Source of the DNA: Burkholderia sp. HI2500 | GTDB lineage: Bacteria > Pseudomonadota > Gammaproteobacteria > Burkholderiales > Burkholderiaceae | Direction of reading: 5' to 3' | Assembly: GCF_002223055.1 (NCBI RefSeq) | Contig: NZ_NKFL01000007.1 | Span: 248,001-312,000, forward strand | Length of the DNA stretch: 64,000 bases | Shown here: one piece after another, positions 42,430-51,086 of the stretch | Layout: each line of letters opens with the position of its first letter | How positions within the stretch are numbered: position 1 is the stretch's first letter | The notes under the pieces: model-generated | The model's input: only the letters and a program-made list of their open reading frames with translations | The model's database searches: none | Told to the model about the DNA's origin: nothing | Translations under genes and position numbers: made by a program

Positions 42430-43305
42430 TCAGAGGCCGAGATGCGTCGCGATATCGTCGTAGTCGACTTGCCACAGGCCCGGCGTGCCGGCCGGATATT
42501 GCGAGCGGAAGCCGATGATTCGCTGAACGCGTTTCGACAGGCGTCGTACGGTGTCCATCTCGACGATGAAGGGATACGCTTCCTCCGGCGTCAGGTAGGA
42601 CGGCTGCATCGGAATCGTGAGCCCGCGCCGGCGCTCGTTCTTCGTCACGTTCGCGCCGCCACCGTGGATCACCTTGCCGCTGAACAGCAACGCGTCGCCG
42701 GCATCCATTTCGGCGGCAATGGTCATGTCGGGCGTGCCCTTGCTGTTGAAGTAATCCTCGTCCCAGTTCTGGCTTCCCGGAATGATTCGGGTGGCGCCGT
42801 TTTCCTCGGTGAAGCGCGTCAGGGCAATCATGAGGTTGGTGAATACCGTAGGCCCGTTGACGCCGAGCGCGCACAGGGGCGGAAAATTGCCGACATCGCG
42901 ATGCAGCATCTGTGCCGTGTTGCCCGGGCCGATGTCGATGACCTGCGCGGTCGAGAGCCACCAGTCGCCGGACTCTTCACGGTAGAGCACCTCGCCGAGT
43001 TCATGAAAGAGTTCGTCATCCAGAACATCACCGAACGTCTTGCTGTGCGTGACCATGTTCGTCAGGCGCTTCGTATAGGTGCCGTGGAATTCCTTGATCA
43101 GTTCGTTGTCGTGCGAAGACCCTTCGCGAAGCCGCTCGAGCGGCGCATCGACCTCACGATTGATGTTCGCGACCTGCTCCTGGGTCAGATAATTCTTGAT
43201 CCGGACTCCACCATATTGATTCATGAGCGACACGATCTCTTGCGCGCTGGTCTGTTTGGGGACGGTGGGGAGCGCGTCCTGAATGTTCTGAATATTGGCG
43301 TTCAT
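42430..43305 (-). CDS. Phytanoyl-CoA dioxygenase-family Fe(II)/2-oxoglutarate oxygenase 2
   Basis: A 291-residue PhyH-family protein. The facial triad is His135-x-Asp137 (LHRDV) and His214 (IHGGGAN), and a basic cluster (ERRRG, 224-228) supplies the 2-oxoglutarate Arg. It is similar in plan to PhyH 1 but well diverged, so they probably act on different intermediates. The promoter carries two regulon operators and a GGTTAACCC element. The gene stands alone on the minus strand. Confidence 0.87.
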   Translation of the reverse strand: MNANIQNIQDALPTVPKQTSAQEIVSLMNQYGGVRIKNYLTQEQVANINREVDAPLERLREGSSHDNELIKEFHGTYTKRLTNMVTHSKTFGDVLDDELFHELGEVLYREESGDWWLSTAQVIDIGPGNTAQMLHRDVGNFPPLCALGVNGPTVFTNLMIALTRFTEENGATRIIPGSQNWDEDYFNSKGTPDMTIAAEMDAGDALLFSGKVIHGGGANVTKNERRRGLTIPMQPSYLTPEEAYPFIVEMDTVRRLSKRVQRIIGFRSQYPAGTPGLWQVDYDDIATHLGL

Positions 43306-43391
43306 GTTTGCCTCAAAGTTGCGTGGACGGGTAAATCAGACGCGGCGTCACGTTCTGATTCGGGTGGTGATCCAGACCTCAAGTCGAATTT

Positions 43392-43410
43392 TTGACTGAG
43401 TCATTTGACT
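43392..43410 (-). promoter_or_regulatory. Operator of the shared regulon, PhyH 2 promoter-proximal
   Basis: TTTGACTGAGTCATTTGAC, identical to the aminotransferase operator at 41470. Core GTCATTTGAC is at 43400-43409, about 95 bases from the gene start. Confidence 0.7.
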
Positions 43411-43581
43411 GCGTATGCCTTCGCTTTCTGCCATACGTTCCTGCCACGCCAGTTGACGGAGCGCGCACGGTATTCCCGACGTTGTCGCGACCTCCGGGTG
43501 GTCCAGTACGTGTTCCCGGAGGTGACAGACATGGACGCATTCGCGGGGGTTTCCGGTGAATTGGCGTATTCGCAGCGAATC

Positions 43582-43599
43582 AGGTCAATTGACCAAGTC
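43582..43599 (-). promoter_or_regulatory. Operator of the shared regulon, PhyH 2 distal
   Basis: AGGTCAATTGACCAAGTC contains the perfect palindrome GGTCAATTGACC (43583-43594). It is part of the repeated block 43591-43658. Confidence 0.75.
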
Positions 43600-43658
43600 G
43601 TATGATCGAGGAAGTTAACATGGCGTTTTTCGACGGTCGATCATGGTTAACCCGTCGC
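43591..43658 (-). repeat. Duplicated promoter block, copy 1 (includes GGTTAACCC at 43645)
   Basis: From GACCAAGTC onward, 68 bases align without gaps to 61267-61334. The most conserved parts are TCGACGGTCGATC and GGTTAACCCGTCGC. Both copies lie upstream of a minus-strand gene of the regulon (PhyH 2 and acyl-CoA dehydrogenase). Confidence 0.7.
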
Positions 43659-44232
43659 GTTTGAATGGCGTAGGGGATGAGAGGAGAGCGGTCGTTCAGG
43701 CGTGCATGCGAAAGTTGTGATCACGCCTGACGCGGTGTGGGGAGACGTGATTCGGAATCGAATGGCCACGCCGGCGACGACGTTCCTCGACACGTTCAGT
43801 CTTGCGTGCGGGCTCGCGCATACGGGCTCGGTGTGGTGCGAACCAGGCGATCGGGCACGCAAGCTGCTTGCTCGTCATAAGCGCCCGCGTACGGAGTCGC
43901 TGCCCGTGCCGTTGCGTGCGCCACGATCGACATCCTGCCCCGGCGCGGCTGCGCGGCGACCGACGCGCGATCCGCGGACGATTTTTCAAGCCCTTGTCAA
44001 TTCTGTCCCGGCATCGCGACGCATGACGGCTTCTGCACGACGAAGCGCCGTGAGAGATGCGCGAGCGCCATGGCTCGAACGCATGCCGGTATTTTCACAG
44101 GAGCTCGCGCGCTGAGCCGGGCACGGAAATCGCTCCGGCCCGCAATGGAACGCTGCACGACACATGCCCGTCGTGTTTCGGCGAGGCGCTTCACCCAGCG
44201 ATTTCGCGATCTATTGTCATGAGGGCAACGCC
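43659..44232. other. Gene-free stretch between regulon and DUF3096 gene
   Basis: About 570 bases with no gene that can be supported. Frames here are open over 70-130 codons in several registers, as is common in this GC-rich DNA, but lack ribosome binding sites. This is where the regulon stops and unrelated genes begin. Confidence 0.4.
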
Positions 44233-44379
44233 ATGCACACATTCACGAACTGGAGCCCGTTGGTCTCGCTGATCGCCGGGATTCTCATCCTGGTGGTACC
44301 GCGCCTGCTGAACTACATCGTCGCAATCTACCTGATCGTCATTGGATTGCTTGGGCTTTTCGGCGGACATTTCCACTGA
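44233..44379 (+). CDS. DUF3096 small membrane protein
   Basis: A 48-residue protein with the DUF3096 pattern: MHTFTNWSPLVSLIAG followed by ILILVVPRLLNYIVAIYLIV and a short GLLGLFGGHFH end. Two membrane helices. Function unknown. It is convergent with the phosphatase gene, 16 bases away. Confidence 0.85.
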   Translation: MHTFTNWSPLVSLIAGILILVVPRLLNYIVAIYLIVIGLLGLFGGHFH

Positions 44380-44395
44380 CGCGCCGCGTCGGCGT

Positions 44396-46201
44396 CTACA
44401 CAGGTTCGACGCGTACCTCGACTGAATCCCTGGGCACCGTCAATCGCGTGCGGCCAAGCAGTGCATCCGCGGGCGCGGTGCCGTCCGGGTTCAACGGCTT
44501 CACCTTGTTGAACGTGACGGAAAAGGATTCCGGTGTGACGGTGGCCGATGCATAACCCTGCGCGTCGTGGTCGGCGTGGCACAGATCGGGATTGTTCGCC
44601 ATCAGGAAGCGGTCGAGTCTGGCCGGCGTCGCCGCGATCGACGCGAGCGGTGTCCCGTTCCATGCGGCTTTCAGGTAGGTATAGAAGGACATGCTGCTGA
44701 TACCGGCGCAGACGAAATCGACGATGACCGGCACCCCCGTCGCGGGATCGGGATCGTCCCGCACGACGCCGCCCTGAAAGGCATGCAGGTCTCCGGTGAT
44801 CGCGACGACGTTGCGGATCCCGTGCTCCCGCAAGTAAGCGAGCAGTTCGTGCTTGTGCGCGGGATAGCCGTCCCATGCGTCGCAATCGACCACGAGGCGG
44901 GCCGCCGGCGTCCCGGGTGCGCCCGGCATCACGAACCACAGACGGTTCAACATCACTTCGTTGCCCCATACCTTCCAGGTGGCCGGCGAGTCCTTCATCA
45001 AGGTTTTCCACCATCGTGTCTGTTCGGGGCCGAGCATCGACGGCGGGCGGCCGAGCTGCCGGGTGTCGCGCGCCTCGTCGCGTTGCAGCACGTCCTGCTT
45101 GACGAAGTAGCGCGAGCCGGCTGCGTCGTCCCCATGCACCGGGTCGTGCCCGTGCGCACGTGCGACAGCGGCTTCGCTCACGACGTGGTCGTCGCGATAC
45201 AGCCGCTCGTCCGTCATCACCAGATGCATCAGCATGCCGAAACGAAAATCGCGGTAGATGCGAATGTTCGTGTACGACGGATTGTCCGGCTCGAAGCGCA
45301 CATCGTCCCAATCCACCGGCATGTATTCCGCCCACGCGCGACTGGCGCTGCGGCGACGCCCGGTTTCCTGCCGCTCCTCGTTGGTGTAGACCTGATGGTC
45401 CTGCCAGCAATCGTCGGAAAATTCGTGGTCGTCCCAGATCGCGATCATCGGCAGGCGCTGGTGCAGCGTCTGCAGGCGCGGATCGGTTCGATAGGTGCGA
45501 TAGAGCGTCCGGAAGTCTTCGAGCGTCTCGGCATACGCGCGGCCGTCCGCGAGCAGCTTGCCGCCGCTCAGGTGCAGCGGAGGATGCGCCGGCTCGGCGC
45601 GGCCGGGAGGAGCGGTCCCGACCGTTTCATAGATGTAGTCGCCCACGTGCACGACGAAATCGAGGTCGCGCTCGTCGGCCAGCAGCGTCATCGCTTGCCA
45701 GTGGTTGACGCTCCAGTCCTGGCAGGTGAGCCACGCGAAGCGAACCCGTTCGTTGGCCTCGTTTGCCGCCGGCGCGGTGCGCGCGACACCCGTCATGCTG
45801 ACGTCGTCGCCGGCGACGAACCGGTAGTGGTAGGTGGTCTTCGGCGTGAAGGCCGTCACCTTCGCGCGCACGGTGAAGTCGTAGATGGCCAGCGCCCGCA
45901 ACGGGACGCTGGCGACGAGCGTCGAGAAATCCGCCCGCGTCGACACTTCGAGTCGTAGCGGGACCGCGCGCGCGGCGCCTTTTGCGTCGTGCTGCACGCC
46001 GCTGGATACCGGAACGCATCGCGTCCAGAACACGATGGAGTGATCGCGCGGATCACCGCTTGCAACACCTTGCGGGAATCGATGGAGGTTCTTGCGCGCG
46101 GGGCTGCCCGGCAGGGCCGCCGGTGAAACGTCGCGCGTGGCGGCGACGGCGGCCGCAATGGTAAAAAAAGCCGACGACTTGAGGAAATGGCGACGATCCA
46201 T
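44396..46201 (-). CDS. PhoD-type alkaline phosphatase/phosphodiesterase
   Basis: A 601-residue protein. The start at 46201 follows GGAGGATCA and gives a Tat signal (MDRRHFLKSSAFF). The mature part begins with the fibronectin-like N-terminal domain (FPQGVASGDPRDHSIVFWTR), then the metallophosphatase core: HVGDYIYE, IWDDHEFSDD, a TGDLH motif and the C-terminal domain. PhoD enzymes cleave phosphodiesters in the periplasm with a metal centre. Longer frames upstream of 46201 are unlikely. No regulon operator precedes it. Confidence 0.9.
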   Translation of the reverse strand: MDRRHFLKSSAFFTIAAAVAATRDVSPAALPGSPARKNLHRFPQGVASGDPRDHSIVFWTRCVPVSSGVQHDAKGAARAVPLRLEVSTRADFSTLVASVPLRALAIYDFTVRAKVTAFTPKTTYHYRFVAGDDVSMTGVARTAPAANEANERVRFAWLTCQDWSVNHWQAMTLLADERDLDFVVHVGDYIYETVGTAPPGRAEPAHPPLHLSGGKLLADGRAYAETLEDFRTLYRTYRTDPRLQTLHQRLPMIAIWDDHEFSDDCWQDHQVYTNEERQETGRRRSASRAWAEYMPVDWDDVRFEPDNPSYTNIRIYRDFRFGMLMHLVMTDERLYRDDHVVSEAAVARAHGHDPVHGDDAAGSRYFVKQDVLQRDEARDTRQLGRPPSMLGPEQTRWWKTLMKDSPATWKVWGNEVMLNRLWFVMPGAPGTPAARLVVDCDAWDGYPAHKHELLAYLREHGIRNVVAITGDLHAFQGGVVRDDPDPATGVPVIVDFVCAGISSMSFYTYLKAAWNGTPLASIAATPARLDRFLMANNPDLCHADHDAQGYASATVTPESFSVTFNKVKPLNPDGTAPADALLGRTRLTVPRDSVEVRVEPV

Positions 46202-46457
46202 TGATCCTCCCGGTCGACATCCCGTGGATGCGGGAAGCGCTGCGGCAGGCGCACGCTTCTCGCGCCGGACAAGCTTGCCACTGCCCCCGCCGCGCGCGGC
46301 AGCGGAGCAGTCGATCCGGAACATTACTGCGAAGATCGACGACTGAAAAGTCGTGCGAACCCCATTTTCGAAATCCCGCACGCCATCCGGCGGAAGGCTC
46401 GTGCATTCAGGAACGCGCCTTGCTGGGATACCGGGCAGCAAACTGGGGGAGTGAGCA

Positions 46458-48887
46458 ATGCACATCGGCCACAGCGTCGGCAAGGCGGCCGCGTGGCTTG
46501 CCGTGAGCGTCACCCTGGCGCTTGCCGCGCTGGTGATCGTCATCGTGACGTTCGACTGGAATCGAGCCCGGCCCTGGATCGATGACAAGGTGTCGGACGC
46601 GATCGGACGGCAGTTCGCCATCAACGGCGATCTGCAGGTCGGTTGGCGTCGGCCCGCGAGCGAGCACGGCTGGCGCGCCTGGGTGCCGTGGCCACGATTC
46701 ATCGCGCGCAATGTCACGATCGCCAACCCCGATTGGGCGCGCACGAAGTATTTCGTCACGCTGGACGCGATCAGTTTCGAGGTCGAGGCGCTGCCGCTGA
46801 TGGCGCGCCGCATCGTGATTCCGGCCATCGATCTGGTCAATCCGTCCGTCGACCTCGAACGCCTGAAGGACGGGCGAGCCAACTGGACGTTCAAGTTCAA
46901 GCAGTCCGCCCAACCGGGCCGATGGGCGCTCGACCTGCATGAGATCGCGTTTGCCCAAGGCAATCTCGGCTACTACGACCAGCAGAAGCAGTTCGATTTG
47001 AGCGCGGTGATCGACACGCTTGGCCAGCCGATCCCGTTCGGCGCGGTGATGAAACAGCAGGAGGCGTTGGCGCACCACGAATCGGCAAAGGCCGTTGGGC
47101 CGGCGGGTCAAAAGAAGCTCGCGGCCCAGGCGCACGCCGGCGCGGCGCAACCGGTGGTTCCGGCATCGGGTGCCGAAGCGGCGTCACGCGCATCGGCAGC
47201 GGCTTCGCAAGCGTTGGCCGCTGCTTCGCATGCTGCCGCGACGACATCCGGCACCGCAATCGCCCCGGCTGCATCAGGCCCGGCGGCGGGTTCGAACGCC
47301 CCCGCGACTGCCGCACCGGGGGCGACGGCCTCGGCGGCCTCGGCGCCCGCGGCCTCCACCGGCGTCGGCACTTACACGATTGGCTGGACCGTCAAGGGGA
47401 CCTACAAGAAGGGCAAGGTCGCCGGCACGGGCAAGATCGGCAATTTGCTGGACGTGCGGGGCGCGCAACGCCCGTTTCCGGTTCAGGCCGATTTGCGCTT
47501 CGGCGATACGCACCTGGCGCTCGTCGGCACGCTGACGGACCCGTCTCACCTGGCCGCGGTCGATCTCCGGCTGTGGCTTGCGGGCACCAGCATGGCCAAG
47601 CTGTATGACGTCACGGGCATCACGCTGCCCGAAACCTCGCCCTATGCGACCGACGGCCGGCTGGTCGGCCAGTTCCGGACGTCCGGGAACGTCTTCAAGT
47701 ACGAGAACTTCACGGGACGCGTCGGCGGCAGCGATCTCGGCGGCACGCTGGTGTACGTGTCGCGCGAACCGAGGCCGTTGTTGTCCGGCACGCTGGAGTC
47801 GAGGCTGCTGCAGTTCTCCGACCTCGCGCCGCTCATCGGCGCCGACACGAATGCCAGCAAGGCGCGGCGGGGTGCCGCGCCCACCCAGCCCGCGAACAAG
47901 GCGTTGCCGGTCGAGACATTTCGCACGGACCGCTGGAAGAAGATCGATGCAGACGTTCGATTCACCGGTCGGCGCATCGTCAAGACCGCGAGCCTGCCGA
48001 TCACCGATCTGTCGACCCACATCGTGATGCAGGACGGCGTGCTGACGCTCAACCCGCTGAACTTCGGTGTCGCGGGCGGGACGCTCGCGTCGAACATCCA
48101 CCTGGACGGCAGCGGCGTACCGCTCAAAGGGCGGTTCTCGCTGCAGGCGCGGCATCTGAAACTCAAGCAACTGTTCCCGACCTTCCCGGTGATGCAAACG
48201 GCGCTCGGCGAGGTCAACGGCGATGCCGCGTTATCGGCCACCGGCAATTCGCCGGCGGCGCTCGCCGCGACGTCCAACGGCGAGGTGAAGACGTTGGTGA
48301 CCGACGGCACGGTGAGCCTCTTGCTGATGGAAGCCGCGGGGCTGAACGTCGCCAACGTGGTGTACGAGAAACTGTTCGGCACACGCGACGTCAAGATCAA
48401 CTGCGGCGTGGCCGACTTCGTGGCCACCAACGGCGTGCTCGACTCGCGCGTATTCGCGCTCGACACCGAGGATGCGGTGATCGCAATGGACGGCAACGTG
48501 AACCTGCGGGACGAGACCATGAACCTGACGATCCATCCGCATACCAAGGGATTCCGGGTGATATCGCTACGCTCGCCGCTGTACGTCACTGGATCGTTCA
48601 AGCAACCGCACGTCGGGGTGAAGGCGGGCGCGCTGATCGCGCGGGGCGGGGCCGCGGTCGGGCTGGGCTTGCTGAACCCGCTCGCCAGTCTGCTCGCATT
48701 GCTGCAGCCGGGCCGCAGCCGCCCGTTGCCGTGCGGGCAGATGCTGGCCGACATGGAGCGGCGCCCGGTCGCGCCACCGCCGGGCGTCCGGCAGAAGACG
48801 AAGGCGGCGCCGGCGTACATGAATGCGCCGTCGGCGGCTTCTTCGGCTTCCGCGCCGGTGGGTGGCGAACCCCGGCATGCGAAGTGA
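46458..48887 (+). CDS. AsmA-family envelope protein
   Basis: An 809-residue protein with one N-terminal membrane helix (about 10-30) and a large periplasmic part of AsmA type: RNVTIANPDWARTKYFVTLDA near the start and the AsmA C-terminal repeat region (about 560-740, LNLRDETMNLTIHPHTKGFR-type). A low-complexity Ala/Ser/Pro insert is at about 205-300. AsmA proteins are lipid-transfer bridges of the envelope. GGGGGAG lies before the ATG. It diverges from the phosphatase gene. Confidence 0.88.
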   Translation: MHIGHSVGKAAAWLAVSVTLALAALVIVIVTFDWNRARPWIDDKVSDAIGRQFAINGDLQVGWRRPASEHGWRAWVPWPRFIARNVTIANPDWARTKYFVTLDAISFEVEALPLMARRIVIPAIDLVNPSVDLERLKDGRANWTFKFKQSAQPGRWALDLHEIAFAQGNLGYYDQQKQFDLSAVIDTLGQPIPFGAVMKQQEALAHHESAKAVGPAGQKKLAAQAHAGAAQPVVPASGAEAASRASAAASQALAAASHAAATTSGTAIAPAASGPAAGSNAPATAAPGATASAASAPAASTGVGTYTIGWTVKGTYKKGKVAGTGKIGNLLDVRGAQRPFPVQADLRFGDTHLALVGTLTDPSHLAAVDLRLWLAGTSMAKLYDVTGITLPETSPYATDGRLVGQFRTSGNVFKYENFTGRVGGSDLGGTLVYVSREPRPLLSGTLESRLLQFSDLAPLIGADTNASKARRGAAPTQPANKALPVETFRTDRWKKIDADVRFTGRRIVKTASLPITDLSTHIVMQDGVLTLNPLNFGVAGGTLASNIHLDGSGVPLKGRFSLQARHLKLKQLFPTFPVMQTALGEVNGDAALSATGNSPAALAATSNGEVKTLVTDGTVSLLLMEAAGLNVANVVYEKLFGTRDVKINCGVADFVATNGVLDSRVFALDTEDAVIAMDGNVNLRDETMNLTIHPHTKGFRVISLRSPLYVTGSFKQPHVGVKAGALIARGGAAVGLGLLNPLASLLALLQPGRSRPLPCGQMLADMERRPVAPPPGVRQKTKAAPAYMNAPSAASSASAPVGGEPRHAK

Positions 48888-48987
48888 GTGAGGTGTGCGG
48901 TAGCAACGCGGACGCTTCGCGCCGACGCGGGTGCCGCCACCATGCGTCGCCCGTACGCAAGCGTCGCGGCCGCGTCGGCCAGGCCGC

Positions 48988-50388
48988 CTAGACGGCCCCG
49001 GCAAAGGTGCGGCGCAGGCCGACCGCGGCTTCCCATTGCGCGCCGATTGCCGTTTCCAGCGCGTCGCGGGACCGCAGGTGCGCGTGGCGCGCGGCGAGCA
49101 CATCGCTCATATCGGCCTGGCCTGCGTCATACAGTCTGGCCGCATTGCGTGCGCCGACCTTTCCGGCCGCCTCGGCGCGTTGCCACTCCTGCATCGAGCG
49201 ATCCGATGCGGACCACCGGGCCAGGCTCGTCTCGACGTCGACGAGCGCCGCCAGCATGGCCTTTTCGTATTCGGCCATCGCTTCCTGCGCGCGCGCATCG
49301 TGTACCGCGACGTTGGCGCGAATCCGGCCACCGTCGAGGATGGGCAGCGTTACCGACACGCCATAGCCGACGGCCACGCGAGGCGCGGCGCCATCGCCGA
49401 CCGCGGCCAGCCTTTCCTTCGTCCCCGCCCACTCGATCTGAAGGCGCGGATAGACCTCTTTCCGGGCGGCGCCGGCACGGGCGAGCGCGGCGTCGAGTGC
49501 GCGCGCCTGACGCTGCACGTCGGGCCTGCGCTCGAGCAGCGTGGCGGGCAACACCGTCGCGGGCGGCGCGGGCAGTGCGGCCGGCACGGCTTGCGCGCCG
49601 AGCTCGGGCGCCTGGGGGCTGCCGACGAGCAGCGCGAGCTGATGCAAGCGCACCCGGTGTTCGCCGTCGAGCTGGGCAAGCGACGCCTGTTCCTGCGCCA
49701 GTTCGGTACGCCAGCGTTCGACATCCAGCGCCGTCACCTGGCCCGCGGCGAATTTGCGCTCCGCCACGACCGCCTGCCTTTGCGCAACCTCGAGCGCCTC
49801 GCGCTTGAGCGCTGAGCGCCGCTCCAGCGTGCGCAATTCGAAGTAGGCGGTACTGACGTCCGCAGCCAGCGCAATGCGGGTCGCACGGAGCGCCTCGCGA
49901 GCGACGGCGCTGTCGGACCGTGCGGCGTCCACCAGCAACGCACCGCGCCCGAACAGATCGACTTCCCACGCGGCACGCAAGCCGACGCCGCTGCGCTCCG
50001 CACGCGGATCGACGCTGTTTTCGCGCCCGCGCTCGCCGCGCGCCATCGCATCCAGCCGCGGGCGGCGCTCCGCCTCGGCGCTGTCGCCGAGCGCGCGCGC
50101 CTGCGCGAGGCGGGCCGCGGCGATCTTCAGGTCGCGATTGGCATCGAGCGCGCTGTCCACCAGTCGATCGAGCACCGGATCGCCGAAATCCCGCCACCAC
50201 ATGTCGCCGACGGTGCCCTGCTTCCCGGGCGATGTCTCGGCCCATTGCGAGGGCGCCGCAACGGCGGGCGCCGTGGCAACGTGGCTGGGCGGGGCGATCG
50301 CACAGCCGCCGAGGGCGAGTGTCGCGGCAAGAGCAAGACAGGTCAGCGCTCGGTGCGCGGAAACGGGGCTGGAAACAACGGTCGTCAT
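48988..50388 (-). CDS. RND efflux outer-membrane lipoprotein (NodT/OprM family)
   Basis: A 466-residue outer-membrane factor with lipobox LALGGC (Cys29). The two outer-membrane-efflux repeats show WWRDFGDPVLDRLVDSALDANRDLKIAAARLAQAR and a second copy with TLLERRPDVQRQARALDAAL. Divergent from the TetR/MFP/RND genes with a palindromic operator in between, so the four form one efflux system. Convergent with the AsmA gene. Confidence 0.9.
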   Translation of the reverse strand: MTTVVSSPVSAHRALTCLALAATLALGGCAIAPPSHVATAPAVAAPSQWAETSPGKQGTVGDMWWRDFGDPVLDRLVDSALDANRDLKIAAARLAQARALGDSAEAERRPRLDAMARGERGRENSVDPRAERSGVGLRAAWEVDLFGRGALLVDAARSDSAVAREALRATRIALAADVSTAYFELRTLERRSALKREALEVAQRQAVVAERKFAAGQVTALDVERWRTELAQEQASLAQLDGEHRVRLHQLALLVGSPQAPELGAQAVPAALPAPPATVLPATLLERRPDVQRQARALDAALARAGAARKEVYPRLQIEWAGTKERLAAVGDGAAPRVAVGYGVSVTLPILDGGRIRANVAVHDARAQEAMAEYEKAMLAALVDVETSLARWSASDRSMQEWQRAEAAGKVGARNAARLYDAGQADMSDVLAARHAHLRSRDALETAIGAQWEAAVGLRRTFAGAV

Positions 50389-50421
50389 GGGTTTGCCTTG
50401 AGTCTTGACATGGAGTTCATG

Positions 50422-50444
50422 AAACTATACTGTACGTATAGTTT
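50422..50444. promoter_or_regulatory. Palindromic operator of the efflux divergon
   Basis: AAACTATAC-TGTAC-GTATAGTTT: perfect 9-base arms around a 5-base centre, between the outer-membrane factor and TetR starts. It is unrelated to the catabolic regulon operator and is the likely site of the TetR protein beside it. Confidence 0.75.
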
Positions 50445-50469
50445 AGTTTCAATCCCAAGGAGATGCACC

Positions 50470-51057
50470 ATGTCGACTTCCGAGCGACGAGCCGGCCGCA
50501 GCAGTTCGCGCGACCGTCTTCTCGATGCCGCGGCCGAGCTCGTGGCCAGCCAGGGTATCCAGAACCTGACCATTGAAGCCGTGGCCGCTGCCGCGAAGGT
50601 CACGAAAGCAGGCCTTGTCTACCATTTCAAAACGCGCGACGACTTGCTGGCTGCGCTGATCGAGCGGGTGGTCGGCGAACTGGACATGCTGGACCTGCGG
50701 GCGCAGGAGGCACGTGACACGCGTGAGGCGGACGATGCCGCGAAGCCGTTGAAGTCGTCGCTGGCCGAGCTGTCGAAGCTGACCTTCGACATGCCGGAAG
50801 ACCGCCGCCTGCTGCTGGCCAACCTGCTGGCCGCCACGTCGTTGTATCCGCATCTGGCCGGTCCCGTGCGGGATTTCTACTCGCGCAGCTATGCACGGGT
50901 TGCCCAAAGCGGCCCCGATGCGGGGCAGGTGCTCGCGCTGGTCGTCGCCCTCGACGGCATCGCCCTGCTCGAAGTGCTCAACCTGCACCGGTTCACGCCG
51001 GAGCAGCGCCAAGTGTTGCGCGACACGCTGGAAAGCGCGATTCGCAAGCTTCCCTGA
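50470..51057 (+). CDS. TetR-family repressor of the RND pump
   Basis: A 195-residue TetR protein. The helix-turn-helix is at about 30-55 (LTIEAVAAAAKVTKAGLVYHF). ATG at 50470 has AAGGAG 6 bases upstream. The ligand domain shows the TetR_C_33-like pattern LEVLNLHRFTPEQRQVLRDTLE. It lies 29 bases before the fusion protein gene. It should bind the palindrome at 50422. Confidence 0.9.
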   Translation: MSTSERRAGRSSSRDRLLDAAAELVASQGIQNLTIEAVAAAAKVTKAGLVYHFKTRDDLLAALIERVVGELDMLDLRAQEARDTREADDAAKPLKSSLAELSKLTFDMPEDRRLLLANLLAATSLYPHLAGPVRDFYSRSYARVAQSGPDAGQVLALVVALDGIALLEVLNLHRFTPEQRQVLRDTLESAIRKLP

Positions 51058-51086
51058 GCTCCCTCATTCATTTCGAAGGTTTTACG

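Noticed and set aside
11544..43305. Biosynthetic cluster such as the Burkholderia fragin/valdiazen type
   Set aside because: No NRPS, carrier-protein or diiron N-oxygenase gene is present; hydrolases, CoA ligase, thiolase and acyl-CoA dehydrogenase point to catabolism.
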